Assembly (NCBI RefSeq): GCF_002994615.1
Contig: NZ_PVNK01000177.1
Location: 1-50,692 of the forward strand
Length of the DNA: 50,692 nt
Direction: 5' to 3'
Source of the DNA: Enhygromyxa salina
GTDB lineage: Bacteria; Myxococcota_A; Polyangia; Nannocystales; Nannocystaceae
Shown here piece by piece: positions 1-9,254 of this stretch. The translations under genes and the position numbers were made by a program. How positions within the stretch are numbered: the first letter of the stretch is position 1; every line of letters starts with the position of its first letter. The notes under the pieces were generated by a model that searched no databases, was not told the DNA's origin, and saw nothing but the letters and a program-made list of their open reading frames with translations.

Positions 1-2467
1 CCCGCGACCAGTGAGCGCTTCGTCCTCGACCGGCAAACAGGGCGCTGGCGGGCTCGTGCTGGGGCTCCTGCTCGGGGCCGCGGGCATGTATGGCGTCCAG
101 ACCTTCGTGATCGCCGAGCCGGGCGAGCGCGGCGTTGGTCGGGCTCGCGCTCGCCTCCTTGTCAGCCCCGACTTGGGCCTCGGCGTCGGCGTCGGTGGGC
201 GCCGACTCGCCCCGGACGACGGCGTCGGGGAACAGCGCGCGCAGACGCGCGGGCACCGGGCGCTCGCTGAACACGGGCGCGTGCGGACGAAACTCGAGCG
301 TGACCCCGTAGCGCTCGCGGAGCTCGTCGGCGTAGCGACGGCGCTCGCTCGGCTCATCGGCCATCAGCGCCCGCCGACGCAGCTCCGAGAGCTCGGCGTA
401 GCGAAAGTTGAGCCGCCAGCGAGAGTACAGCCGACGGGTGAAGCTGCCGGTCAGGCGCAGGCTGGTCACGCCGTGGCTCGAGCCGAGCTCGACGGGCTGC
501 TCGCGGCGCCGGCCGCCCAGCCAGCGCAGCCCGAGCAGATCATCGACCAGCGGCAAGTGGCGACCCCAGCCGCCCTCGGCGTCGAGGTGGAGGCGCTCGC
601 CCGGGACCACGGTCGCGGTGACCTCGTCGAGGCGACCTGGGTGGGCGCGCAGCCTGCCGACGTAGCGACGTCCGGTCGAGTGGAGAAAGGCCTGGCGCTT
701 GTTGCCCGCCGGGTGGCGGAGCTCGTGGAGCACCCGCCACAGACGCAAGACCCGGTGATCGCCGCGACGCAGGACCAAGCGCCCGCGACGCTCGTCGACG
801 TCGAGGCCCCAGTCGTTGCGCGTGAGCACGGGCAGGATCCGGGCGAGCTCGGCCTGGCTCGGCCGCGCACCTTCGTGAACGGGCAGCGGGACGCGACGCT
901 CGCCGCCCGAGGGCACCCGGGCGACGGCCTCGCGCAGGGCCTCGGTCCACGCCGCTCGCTCGCGCCGCAAGGCCGCGTCGATCTGCTCGATCGCGAGCGC
1001 GGCGGCCTCGTGGATCGCCGCGCTGCGGCTGTCGTCGCGCAGGCAAGTGTGGAGCGCCTCGACGAGGGCGGCGGCGTGGCGCTCGAGCTCGCGCGACAGA
1101 CCCGGCGCGTCCGCGATCAGCTCGCAGGTCAGCGCGGCTTGCTCGCAGGCGATGCGCGCGACCAGGACATGCTCGACACCAACGATCGTCGCGGCGAGGC
1201 GCTCGACCACGACCTCGGCGACCTTCTCGCCCGCGCGGGTGTCGCTCGCCCCGCGCAGGCCCGCGACCATGGCCAGGCACGCGCGCGCGTGGACCCGCGG
1301 GCCCTCGGGCTCGCCCTCGTCGGCCTTGGGCGTCCGGGTCAGCATCCGGGCGAAGCGCACGAACGCGTCGGGCCGCTCGACCGCGTAGACCGCGAGGGTC
1401 TTGGCGTGGGCGATGCGGACGAACTCGCTCGGATCACTGCGCTCGATCGCCCGGGCCAGGATCTCCGCGTCGACGGGGTCGTCGAGCCGCGCGGCGAGCT
1501 GGTCGATGACCAGCCCGCGAACCAAGAACTCGCGCGGACCCCAGTCGGGGGCCGTGGTCGCGTCGAGCCCGAGGCGCTCGCGCGCGCACTCACGGCTGGC
1601 CTCGACGTCGACCCGCCGGAGGCAGGAGATCGCCCGGGCCTGGACCCACTCGTGATCGCTGCGGTCGTTGGCCGCGGCGAGCAGGCCCTCGCGCAGATTC
1701 GTGATCGCGCGCTCGGGCTCGCTGCGGTGGCCGCCCCCGGCCGGGGGCATGATCGGCAGCCCGAGGCAGGTCAGCGCGAGCTCGAGGCTCTCGATGCAGG
1801 CCAGGCGCGTCGGCCAGCGCCGCAGCAGGCCGAGCTGCTCCAGCAAAAAGGTCGCGGGCTCGACCTGGTCGAGGACCGTGCGGACCTCGCTGTGCAAGCC
1901 GAGCGAGGGGTCATGGACAAAGGAGGAGCTCGCGTCCCAGTTCTCGGTGATCAGCGCGCGCTCGATCGCCGGACCGATGAGGATGATGCCGAGCTCGATC
2001 GACACGACCAGCTGCTCGCGGCGCTCGTCGAAGCGCTCGCGCAGCGCGTCGAGGTCGAGGTGGCGGTTGAGCGCCTGGCGGTCGGCCCGGGCGCTGCGGG
2101 CGTCGGGCGCGGTCTCGTCGATCATCAGCTCGAGGCGGTTGCGCCGGGCGTCGTCGGTCTTGGCCCGGGCGTAGGCCTCGACGTGCGCGGCGATCCGGCG
2201 CTCGAGCTCGGCGAGCTCGATCTGGAGCAGGCCAACCACGCGGATCGTCAGCACGGCGAGGCTGCCGAGGCGCAGGCCCTGACGATCTTCGCCAGCGAAC
2301 TCGCGCGGATCCGTGAGCTCGGCGATCCGAGCGCCGAGCGCCTCGAGCCGGTCGCGACGAACTCGAGCCTGGAGCGGCGGCAGGACCTGCTCGATCAGCG
2401 ACACGATCAAGCGCACGGCCGAGGGCGGCGGCGTGCGAACGAAATTGCCTGAGCGATGCGGTGCCAT
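1..2467 (-). CDS. Large uncharacterised protein, C-terminus cut by the window edge
   Basis: The minus-strand frame from the ATG at 2467 stays open for about 822 codons to the left edge, so the stop lies outside. I read it directly from the complement. Third-position GC is strongly on the minus strand from about 150 to 2467, which marks the long plus-strand frame here as a shadow. I recognise no family. There is no signal peptide or membrane segment. The middle (about residues 200-500) is helical, with regularly spaced Ala/Leu/Glu helices like HEAT or TPR solenoids. It is followed by a more beta-like, Arg- and Trp-rich region around residues 520-700. The last 50 or so residues in the window look like a low-complexity tail with weaker codon bias. 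The gene starts 48 nt after the stop of the giant exported protein, so it is probably the last visible gene of the same transcript. No function is assigned. Confidence 0.75.
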   Translation of the reverse strand, partial: MAPHRSGNFVRTPPPSAVRLIVSLIEQVLPPLQARVRRDRLEALGARIAELTDPREFAGEDRQGLRLGSLAVLTIRVVGLLQIELAELERRIAAHVEAYARAKTDDARRNRLELMIDETAPDARSARADRQALNRHLDLDALRERFDERREQLVVSIELGIILIGPAIERALITENWDASSSFVHDPSLGLHSEVRTVLDQVEPATFLLEQLGLLRRWPTRLACIESLELALTCLGLPIMPPAGGGHRSEPERAITNLREGLLAAANDRSDHEWVQARAISCLRRVDVEASRECARERLGLDATTAPDWGPREFLVRGLVIDQLAARLDDPVDAEILARAIERSDPSEFVRIAHAKTLAVYAVERPDAFVRFARMLTRTPKADEGEPEGPRVHARACLAMVAGLRGASDTRAGEKVAEVVVERLAATIVGVEHVLVARIACEQAALTCELIADAPGLSRELERHAAALVEALHTCLRDDSRSAAIHEAAALAIEQIDAALRRERAAWTEALREAVARVPSGGERRVPLPVHEGARPSQAELARILPVLTRNDWGLDVDERRGRLVLRRGDHRVLRLWRVLHELRHPAGNKRQAFLHSTGRRYVGRLRAHPGRLDEVTATVVPGERLHLDAEGGWGRHLPLVDDLLGLRWLGGRRREQPVELGSSHGVTSLRLTGSFTRRLYSRWRLNFRYAELSELRRRALMADEPSERRRYADELRERYGVTLEFRPHAPVFSERPVPARLRALFPDAVVRGESAPTDADAEAQVGADKEASASPTNAALARLGDHEGLDAIHARGPEQEPQHEPASALFAGRGRSAHWSR

Positions 2468-2515
2468 GTCGTGGCGGATGCAGAGCTTAGCCGAGCATCG
2501 GCGATCGTCCCTGCG

Positions 2516-5500
2516 CTAGCGCGGGCTTGATCCCCGGGGAATGCGCCCCTGCGTGGATGGAGCCTGCTGCTCGGAGTCCCCCCAAGCCCGGGGCGCCCAG
2601 GGCTCACTGAACCACAGCTCGCCGGGACCGTAGTCACGCATGCGCCGGCCAAAGGTCGCGTCTACGCGTATCCACAGCTGGATCACGTCGCGGATCGGGC
2701 TGGCCGCGTTGGATAGATACAGCTGGTTGGTCAACCCGAGCATCACGCGCGCCGTGTCCCGGGCCCAGACCGCCACGCCGACGTCGGCCTCGACCCGGTG
2801 ACGCAAAACCATCGCCGATCGATGGGCGTCCGCGAGACGCGTGGACAGCTGATAGCTCAGGCCCCAGGTCGGCAGCCACGGGCGGGGCCGACGACCGATG
2901 CCGTCGAGGCCGATCTCGACGTCGACGTGATCGATCGGCTGGGGGTCGAGGTTGAGGTTGGGCATCATCGAGGCCTGGGCCCAGACCGCCATGTCCTGAA
3001 AGGGATAGGTGCGCAGCTCGAGCTCGGGCTGGAGCAGCACGGGGTGGTTCTCGAGGTAAGACAGGTACACGCGCGGGTGCGGCTCGAGCGAGCCGGTGGC
3101 CATGGCCACGCGCCTGCTGTTCAGCGACTGCCAGCGCAAGCCCGCGGTCAGACCTGGGCGCAGCTGAATGAAGCGGCCGAGCCAGATCGGCCGATCGACG
3201 AAGCCGTAGAGCCGCACGCTGGTCTCGGGCCGACCCAGGAAGCTGTGTGAGAGCACGTCGAGGGTCGCGCCGAGGCGCGCGCCGATGCCGTCCACGCGCG
3301 CGCCGATGCCCAAGATCCCACCAGCGGCGACCGGGCTCTTGTCCCGCAGCGCGATCTGCCCGGCGATCATCAGCCACAGGCGATCCTCGATCAGCTCGCG
3401 CCGCCAGCCGATCCGCGCGTCCATCCCGAGCCGCGGCAGGAAGTCGTCGGCGTTGCCGATGTCGTCGAAGCCAACGGTCACGCGCGCGTCGAGGCTCCCG
3501 ATCCGATTGCAGATCGGCTTGATCCGATCGCGCGCGACGACCGGGGTGGCCGGGCCGACGCTGCGCCAGTCGAAGGTCTCGGGGTAGACCACGGGCTCGC
3601 GCGGATCGAGCTCGCGGATCGACACTCGCGCGGGTGGCGCAACATCGCCGCGATCACGACGAACTCGGGCCCGGATCAGGGCGCGGCCGCGATCGGTGCG
3701 CAGGCGAACCCGATAGGGCACCGCCTCGGTCAGCAGCAGCGTGTGTCCGTTGGCGTGGGCGACCTCGAAGCGTCGGCGCCGCTCGGTGATCACCGCCCGC
3801 TCAGCCTCGTCATCGAGCGCCAGGTGGCCCTGGCCGGGCTCAGGGACGCCGGACGAGCGACCCGAGACCACCCTCTTGACGTCGGCGATCAACGCTGTGG
3901 GCCGCCCCTGGGCGTCGGAGGTGGCAATTCCCCGGCTCTCGACGTGGAGGCTCGCGGGGCCGAGGACCACGAACTCGACGGCCTTGCCCGACTCGGCGGT
4001 CGACCAGTGCGCGCGTCGGTGAGCCTCGACCAGCTCCGCGTCCTCGGGCGCCACGTCGAGCGCTGCGGTCTGCGTGCGCCAGGAACACTGCCAGATCGGA
4101 TCCGCGGCGAGCGCGACCTCGAGGCGGTGGCGGCCCTTGCGTTCGATCGGCAGCACGACCTCGCCGAGCTCCGCGTCGCGCAGCTCGACGCGACGCTCGA
4201 CCGGGTCGCGGCCGCTGCTGCGCACACGCACGATCAGGCGCGCGCGGCCGAGGTTGTCGGGATCGAGGGACAGGGCCTTGCTGTTCGGGGCCCGGTCGGG
4301 TCGCTCGGCGCGGCACCACAGCTGCGCCGTCACGGTCCCGGGCACGGCGTCCCAGTTGAGCACGCCCTTGCGGCCCGGGAGCAGCTGCTCGGCCTCCCTG
4401 GCCGGCCACGGCGCGACGAGCAGGGCCTCGCGGATGCGGGCCGAGGGGCTCGGCTCGAGCTCGGACACGGGCAGCTCGAGGCGTTCGAACCCGGCGTTGT
4501 CTTCGCTGTGCTGGAGGGTGTTCCAGTCGCTGCGCATGGCCGCGATGAAGGCCAGCCGCCGCACGCTCGTGTGGCCGTAGCTGGGCTCGAGCTCGCGGGC
4601 GAGGCCAAAGGCGAGCCCGGCGTCGCGGGCGTCGCTGGCCGGATCGTCGAGGTGTGTGAGGAGCGGCGCGACCGCTGCGAGCCCGACCGCGATCGGATCA
4701 CGGACGGCTCCGGGGCCGCCGTCCATGCGGCCATAGAGCTCGAGCCACGCGCGTCCGGCCGTCCGGGCCTGGCTCGGATCGACGCTCAGGAGGTGGGCCC
4801 GGGTCAGCTCCCCGACCCGCAAGGAGCGGGTGATGCGGCGCTTGTCGCCGTCGAGCTTGGCGCCGCGAAGCTCGTCGTGGAGCCGCGCGAGCTCGCGGTC
4901 GAGCTCGGCGAGGGTCTCGTCGCTGGGCGTGGCCCGGGCCCGCGCCCACAGCTCGAGCCACGGATCGATGAGCACGCGATCCATCTCGACATAGGCCGAC
5001 AGCGCGGGCTCGACGAGGACCGCGCTGTCGGTCCGTTGGGGGTCGGTCACGACGATCTCGCGCGGCTCGATCAGGGCGTTGAAGCGGCGCTCGAGCTCCG
5101 CGAGCAGCAGCTCGGCGCGGCCCCGCGTGCCCTCGTGCCCGGCCCACGCCGACAGCCTCAGGAGGTCGGCGCGGGCGTGGCCGGTCTCGCCGAGCATCAA
5201 CAACAAGGCGGCCCGACGAGCGCGACGGTCGAGGTCGTCGGGCGCGACCAACAGCACGCGGCTGAGGTCGCCGATCTCGTCGAGCATGCCTTCGCCGTCG
5301 AGGGTCGAGAGGTCGCCAAACAGATCGTCGAGCTCGAGCTCGGGCTCGGGCTCGTCGGCGGAGATGACGACGTCGCGGCGCTCGCCCGGACGCAACCCAC
5401 GACGCAGCGAGAGCGAAGCCGCGATCTCGGCCCCGCCCTCGACCTCGAAGCTCAGCCTGTCCGTCGACGCCGCGATCGCGAGGTTGACGTCGTGGCGCGG

Positions 5501-8191
5501 GGACACCCACGAGGTCCCCGCGACCGGGACCGCTTCGTCGTCGATGGTCATGATCTCGACCCCGGTCGGGAGCGGTCCCTCGGCGCGCGCCGCCTCGGGT
5601 GTGCGAGGATCGAAGACCACGGTCTTGGGTGCTGGCGTCGCGCCGGGCGGGTGGTCACCGTGCTGGTGCATCGTGATCCGAGTCGGGCGCGGCTCGATGT
5701 CCTCGGGCCAGCGCAGCTCGAGGCGCACGATGCCCGGGACCGCGGGGCCCGGCAGGTACCAGGTCGAGCGCGGCAGCGGCCACATCTGCTCGCGCCGACC
5801 GACGTCGTCAGGCTGGAGTTTCTGGCGCTCGAGCGGGCGCAGGTCCGTCCACGCCACGGTCCCGGGTGGGCCCCAGACCATGATCTCGTGGTCGCCCTCG
5901 GACACGGCCAGGCGGTGACGCTGGACGCCGAACAGCTGCGGGCTCCACCAGCGCTGACCGTCGATCTGGATCAGGGCCGGCTCGGGATCCCCCAGCGGCG
6001 TCGACACGTGGATGTTGGCCAGGCGCATGCGGTCATGGCTCGCGCCCTGCCCCTCGCCAGCCTCGGGCTCCAGCGTCCGCCGGACCGCGTCGGCGCGAAG
6101 CTCGACGCGCACGCCGACGGCCTGTCCGGGCTCGAGCCGCAGCCAGGTCTCGCTGAGCTCACGCTCGGCCGCGGGCACCACCACCCGGGGCACCAGCCAC
6201 TCGCCCACGGGCCGCAGCAGCTGATCGGACGCCTCGCTCGGCACCGGCCGCCGCCGCGACCAGCGCGAGGCCACGCTCCACAGGCGCAGGGTCTGCTCGC
6301 GCAGGGCCTCGTCGGCCGGCGCCCGAGTCCGGGCGAGCTCGAGCACGGCCAGGGCCGGGCTGCGCACGACCTCGACCGTCGGTCCGAGGAGCTCGGCGAG
6401 CAGGCGCAGGCCGTCGACCGGCAGCTCCGAGATGGGGTCTGCGCCCCCAGCGACCTGCTCGACCAGGGCCGAGGCGCGCTCCGGTCGACCGTGCGCGGCG
6501 ATCAGGGTCAACCACCGCGTCCGCAGCTGCCCGCGGACCTCCGGGTCGAGATCGGGATCGCGGGCCAGCGTCGCCAGCAAGGGCTGGACCCGATCGACGG
6601 CGCGATCGACCGCGTCATCGTCGAGCTCCTGGGCGGCGGCCGCGTAGGCGAGGGCCGCCGCGGCGAGCAAGGGGCTGTGATCCGCGAGCGCGTCAAAGCG
6701 CGGATCTTCGCTGGTCATCGGCAAGGGGCTCGCGGTCTCGCGGGCGAGCAGCAGCTCGAGCCACGCGCGCGCGGGCGCGTTGGACTTGGCCAGCGCGCCC
6801 TCGGCCGCCCGCGCGCGCTTGGTCGGCGTCCGCCCCTTCAGCGACAGGAGCGAGGCCTCGATCCGGCGCGCGCCCTCGATCGAGAGCAGCGCCGGGCCGC
6901 CGACGAGCTCGACCTCGTAGTCGCGGCGACCCGGCGCGAGCACGATCGTCGTGTGCGCGAACTCGCCGACGGCCTCGCCGTCCTCGGTCAGCAGCGGCTC
7001 GAGCTTCGGCAGCGCGGTGTCGGGATCGGAGCTGTGCTTCGCGGCGCGGTCGCTCAGCGGCAGGCGCTCGATGACCTGGCCGCCCGCGTAGACCCGCAGC
7101 TCGGCGGCTTTGAGCTCGGCGCCGACCGGCGCCCAGGTCCGCGCCGCGATCCGCAGCTGCCCGGGCCCCGTGCGAGCGATCGTCCGCCGACCAGGCTGGA
7201 GCAGGCGATAGTCGCGGCTGTCGGGAACATCGAGGCGTAGATCCTTGGTGTCTTTGAGCGGCACGGGCCGCTGACTCGGGCGGTCGCGGACGTAGTAGGG
7301 CCGCACGGCCGGACGCGAGCGATCGAGCTCGTTGATCGCCGCGAGCATCCGCCAGGCCTCGACGGCCTTGGCGAGCTTGCGGTCGCCGCCGCGAAGCGCG
7401 AGCAGCTCGTCGGCGAGCGCGGCGTGAAGTCGAAGCTCGTGACCGACCTCGTCGGTCGGCTCGAGCGGGAGCGGGCCTGCACCTTTGCCCCCGACCGACT
7501 CGTCGTCGGTGATCCAGTCGAGGACCTCTTGCTCGACCTCGACCGAGACGTAGCGCGGTGGTCGGGGTTCGACGCGCTCGACGATCACCTTCGTCGGCGC
7601 GTCGGCCTCGATCGACCACAGGGCGCCGCTGCTCGGGGGCTGATGCAGCTCCCAGCTGCGGCCTTCGCCGAGCTCGGGCGCCAGCGCGCGGCCGGGCTCG
7701 ACGACCACCGCGTTGGCGTCGACGCCACGGATGAAGCGCAGCGGGACCTCGGGGCCGATCTGGCGGACGCGGATGGTCTCGAGCGACGCGATCCACACAC
7801 CCGCGGCCTGGTCCGAGTCGAGCGCGACGGGCCCGCGGACGGACGGCGCCTTGACCCGGCCGTCGAGCATCGCCTCGCGCTCGTCGAGCACAGCCGCGAG
7901 GGCCTCGTAGTCACCGTCGGCGGCTCCGACTGGCGCGAGCGGCCACGCGACGCTCGCCGGGGTCCAGATCAGGCGCATCCGCGCCCGCGAAGGTCGCGGC
8001 TGCGCGGGCTCGTCGTCCGCCTTGACCAGGGCCCGCGCGCGCGACGCGATGTCGGGATCTTCGGGCCCGCAGCCCGGCGCCCGCGGGTCGACCAGCGGCG
8101 GCCCGGCGTGGACCGGCCGACCCCCGAGCGCGACGATCAGCGCGATCACCAGCAGGCCGATCAGCCCGAGCGCGCGCTCACTTGCAGCCAC
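2516..8191 (-). CDS. Giant exported protein with C-terminal outer-membrane beta-barrel-like domain
   Basis: A 1891-residue protein. I chose the GTG at 8191 because a signal peptide follows directly (hydrophobic stretch about residues 7-25, ending in VHAG) and because it overlaps the upstream stop by 14 nt; earlier in-frame starts lie deeper inside the upstream gene. The body is a string of predicted beta-rich and helical-repeat segments (a TPR/HEAT-like stretch around residues 500-700) with no catalytic motif I recognise. From about residue 1540 to the end the pattern changes to alternating polar/hydrophobic strands rich in Gly, Tyr, Trp and Arg with periodic turns, as in an outer-membrane barrel. 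It is the last of five overlapping genes that start with a CHASE2 sensor. An outer-membrane outlet or anchor for the operon is an inference; a periplasmic scaffold is the alternative. Confidence 0.85.
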   Translation of the reverse strand: MAASERALGLIGLLVIALIVALGGRPVHAGPPLVDPRAPGCGPEDPDIASRARALVKADDEPAQPRPSRARMRLIWTPASVAWPLAPVGAADGDYEALAAVLDEREAMLDGRVKAPSVRGPVALDSDQAAGVWIASLETIRVRQIGPEVPLRFIRGVDANAVVVEPGRALAPELGEGRSWELHQPPSSGALWSIEADAPTKVIVERVEPRPPRYVSVEVEQEVLDWITDDESVGGKGAGPLPLEPTDEVGHELRLHAALADELLALRGGDRKLAKAVEAWRMLAAINELDRSRPAVRPYYVRDRPSQRPVPLKDTKDLRLDVPDSRDYRLLQPGRRTIARTGPGQLRIAARTWAPVGAELKAAELRVYAGGQVIERLPLSDRAAKHSSDPDTALPKLEPLLTEDGEAVGEFAHTTIVLAPGRRDYEVELVGGPALLSIEGARRIEASLLSLKGRTPTKRARAAEGALAKSNAPARAWLELLLARETASPLPMTSEDPRFDALADHSPLLAAAALAYAAAAQELDDDAVDRAVDRVQPLLATLARDPDLDPEVRGQLRTRWLTLIAAHGRPERASALVEQVAGGADPISELPVDGLRLLAELLGPTVEVVRSPALAVLELARTRAPADEALREQTLRLWSVASRWSRRRPVPSEASDQLLRPVGEWLVPRVVVPAAERELSETWLRLEPGQAVGVRVELRADAVRRTLEPEAGEGQGASHDRMRLANIHVSTPLGDPEPALIQIDGQRWWSPQLFGVQRHRLAVSEGDHEIMVWGPPGTVAWTDLRPLERQKLQPDDVGRREQMWPLPRSTWYLPGPAVPGIVRLELRWPEDIEPRPTRITMHQHGDHPPGATPAPKTVVFDPRTPEAARAEGPLPTGVEIMTIDDEAVPVAGTSWVSPRHDVNLAIAASTDRLSFEVEGGAEIAASLSLRRGLRPGERRDVVISADEPEPELELDDLFGDLSTLDGEGMLDEIGDLSRVLLVAPDDLDRRARRAALLLMLGETGHARADLLRLSAWAGHEGTRGRAELLLAELERRFNALIEPREIVVTDPQRTDSAVLVEPALSAYVEMDRVLIDPWLELWARARATPSDETLAELDRELARLHDELRGAKLDGDKRRITRSLRVGELTRAHLLSVDPSQARTAGRAWLELYGRMDGGPGAVRDPIAVGLAAVAPLLTHLDDPASDARDAGLAFGLARELEPSYGHTSVRRLAFIAAMRSDWNTLQHSEDNAGFERLELPVSELEPSPSARIREALLVAPWPAREAEQLLPGRKGVLNWDAVPGTVTAQLWCRAERPDRAPNSKALSLDPDNLGRARLIVRVRSSGRDPVERRVELRDAELGEVVLPIERKGRHRLEVALAADPIWQCSWRTQTAALDVAPEDAELVEAHRRAHWSTAESGKAVEFVVLGPASLHVESRGIATSDAQGRPTALIADVKRVVSGRSSGVPEPGQGHLALDDEAERAVITERRRRFEVAHANGHTLLLTEAVPYRVRLRTDRGRALIRARVRRDRGDVAPPARVSIRELDPREPVVYPETFDWRSVGPATPVVARDRIKPICNRIGSLDARVTVGFDDIGNADDFLPRLGMDARIGWRRELIEDRLWLMIAGQIALRDKSPVAAGGILGIGARVDGIGARLGATLDVLSHSFLGRPETSVRLYGFVDRPIWLGRFIQLRPGLTAGLRWQSLNSRRVAMATGSLEPHPRVYLSYLENHPVLLQPELELRTYPFQDMAVWAQASMMPNLNLDPQPIDHVDVEIGLDGIGRRPRPWLPTWGLSYQLSTRLADAHRSAMVLRHRVEADVGVAVWARDTARVMLGLTNQLYLSNAASPIRDVIQLWIRVDATFGRRMRDYGPGELWFSEPWAPRAWGDSEQQAPSTQGRIPRGSSPR

Positions 8192-9254
8192 CGCGGAACT
8201 CCCCCGCGTCGCCACCGAAGACCGCCGCCGAGAACCGCCGTCGGGCCCCGCGATCGGTCCGCAGCGCCTGGCGGACCGACTCGGAGGTCTCGATGTGAAC
8301 GAAGCAACGCCGCGCATCTCTGGCCGCCTGACCCTGAACGTTGCTCAGCGCCCCCAGGCGATCGGTGTCGACGCCGTAGTGACCCATGGGGAACTCGGGC
8401 AGCGCGACCCGGAGGCGGCGGAGGACCCCTGCGCTCGCCGGCCGCGGGCTCTCGATGCCCGACGACACGATCACGTCGGGATCGCCAGACTCGGCGATCC
8501 GCTCGAAGCCGTGGAGCTGAACGAGCACGAGCGGATGCTTGCGCAGGGCCGCGGCGGTCGCCCGCGCGATCGGATGGTCGAACTGATGGGCCGCGTCGGC
8601 CGGGTTGTCGGCCCGCCGGACACGGCTGCCGTCGACCTGGCGATGGCGGTGGACGGTGTTGACGAACAGCGCCCGCGGAGGCTGGACCCCGACCTCGCGC
8701 TCGAGGAAGAGCGTCAGCGCGATCTTGCCGCTGTACTTGTCGAACCGGCTGTGCGGCGCCTGCAACAGGTGCTCGACCCGTCGGGGCCGGCGCTCGCCAG
8801 CGGGCGGGCTGAGCGACCCGACGCGAATGAGGTACGAGCCCCGCCCGCGGCGATCGTCGGCGGGCTCGGTCAGGGCCCAAAAGCGCTCGGACCGACCGTC
8901 GAGTTCGAGCTCGATCGTGCGCAGCTCGACCCCGACCAGGGCGGCGTAGGTGTGCGCGCGACGCAGATCCACGGCCGACATGTCGCCCGCCTCGGCCCGG
9001 TGCAGGAGCAGCGTGATGAGCTTCTCGAGCCCGAGCAGCTGGCCCTCCGACAGCGGCTGCCAGTTGTCTTCGGCGCGAGGCCAGAGCAGATCGTTGACGT
9101 GCTCGAGGGTCATCCGCTGGCTCTCCGCGAGTGGATCGCTGACCGGGAGCTCGTGGGTGCACCCCTCCGAGCAGGCCGCGAGCCCGAGGACCAGCGCCGC
9201 GCCCAGAGCTGGCGCCAAGCCCGACTTGGTCGGGCGTGAGCCTGAGTCGGTCAT
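8178..9254 (-). CDS. Lipoprotein with a domain shared with the PgsC-like fusion protein
   Basis: A 358-residue protein. The ATG at 9254 overlaps the upstream stop as ATGA and gives a lipoprotein signal ending in LAAC (Cys near residue 28); a longer in-frame start would remove it. The mature part has a helix with GQLLGLEKLI near residue 70, then an alpha/beta domain with VNTVHRHRQVDGSR, LVLVQLHGFE, DVIVSSG and a C-terminal FVHIETSESVR. The His and Glu residues in these strand-end motifs recall metal-dependent amidohydrolases of the N-formylglutamate/poly-gamma-glutamate hydrolase kind. This is a weak resemblance that I infer, not a proven match. The same block order occurs in the C-terminal half of the PgsC-like protein two genes upstream. 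A role in cutting, editing or binding an exported polymer at the membrane surface would fit the context. Confidence 0.85.
   Translation of the reverse strand: MTDSGSRPTKSGLAPALGAALVLGLAACSEGCTHELPVSDPLAESQRMTLEHVNDLLWPRAEDNWQPLSEGQLLGLEKLITLLLHRAEAGDMSAVDLRRAHTYAALVGVELRTIELELDGRSERFWALTEPADDRRGRGSYLIRVGSLSPPAGERRPRRVEHLLQAPHSRFDKYSGKIALTLFLEREVGVQPPRALFVNTVHRHRQVDGSRVRRADNPADAAHQFDHPIARATAAALRKHPLVLVQLHGFERIAESGDPDVIVSSGIESPRPASAGVLRRLRVALPEFPMGHYGVDTDRLGALSNVQGQAARDARRCFVHIETSESVRQALRTDRGARRRFSAAVFGGDAGEFRGGCK

Noticed and set aside
11..2452. 813-residue plus-strand frame at the left edge
   Set aside because: Its first codon positions, not third, carry the GC bias beyond about position 150, which marks it as the antisense of the minus-strand gene. 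Only its first 40 residues look protein-like, noted as a finding.
3743..7240. 1165-residue plus-strand frame
   Set aside because: Antisense shadow of the giant exported protein. Composition (runs of Arg, Gly, Leu, Asp, Gln) and codon bias fit a mirrored frame.
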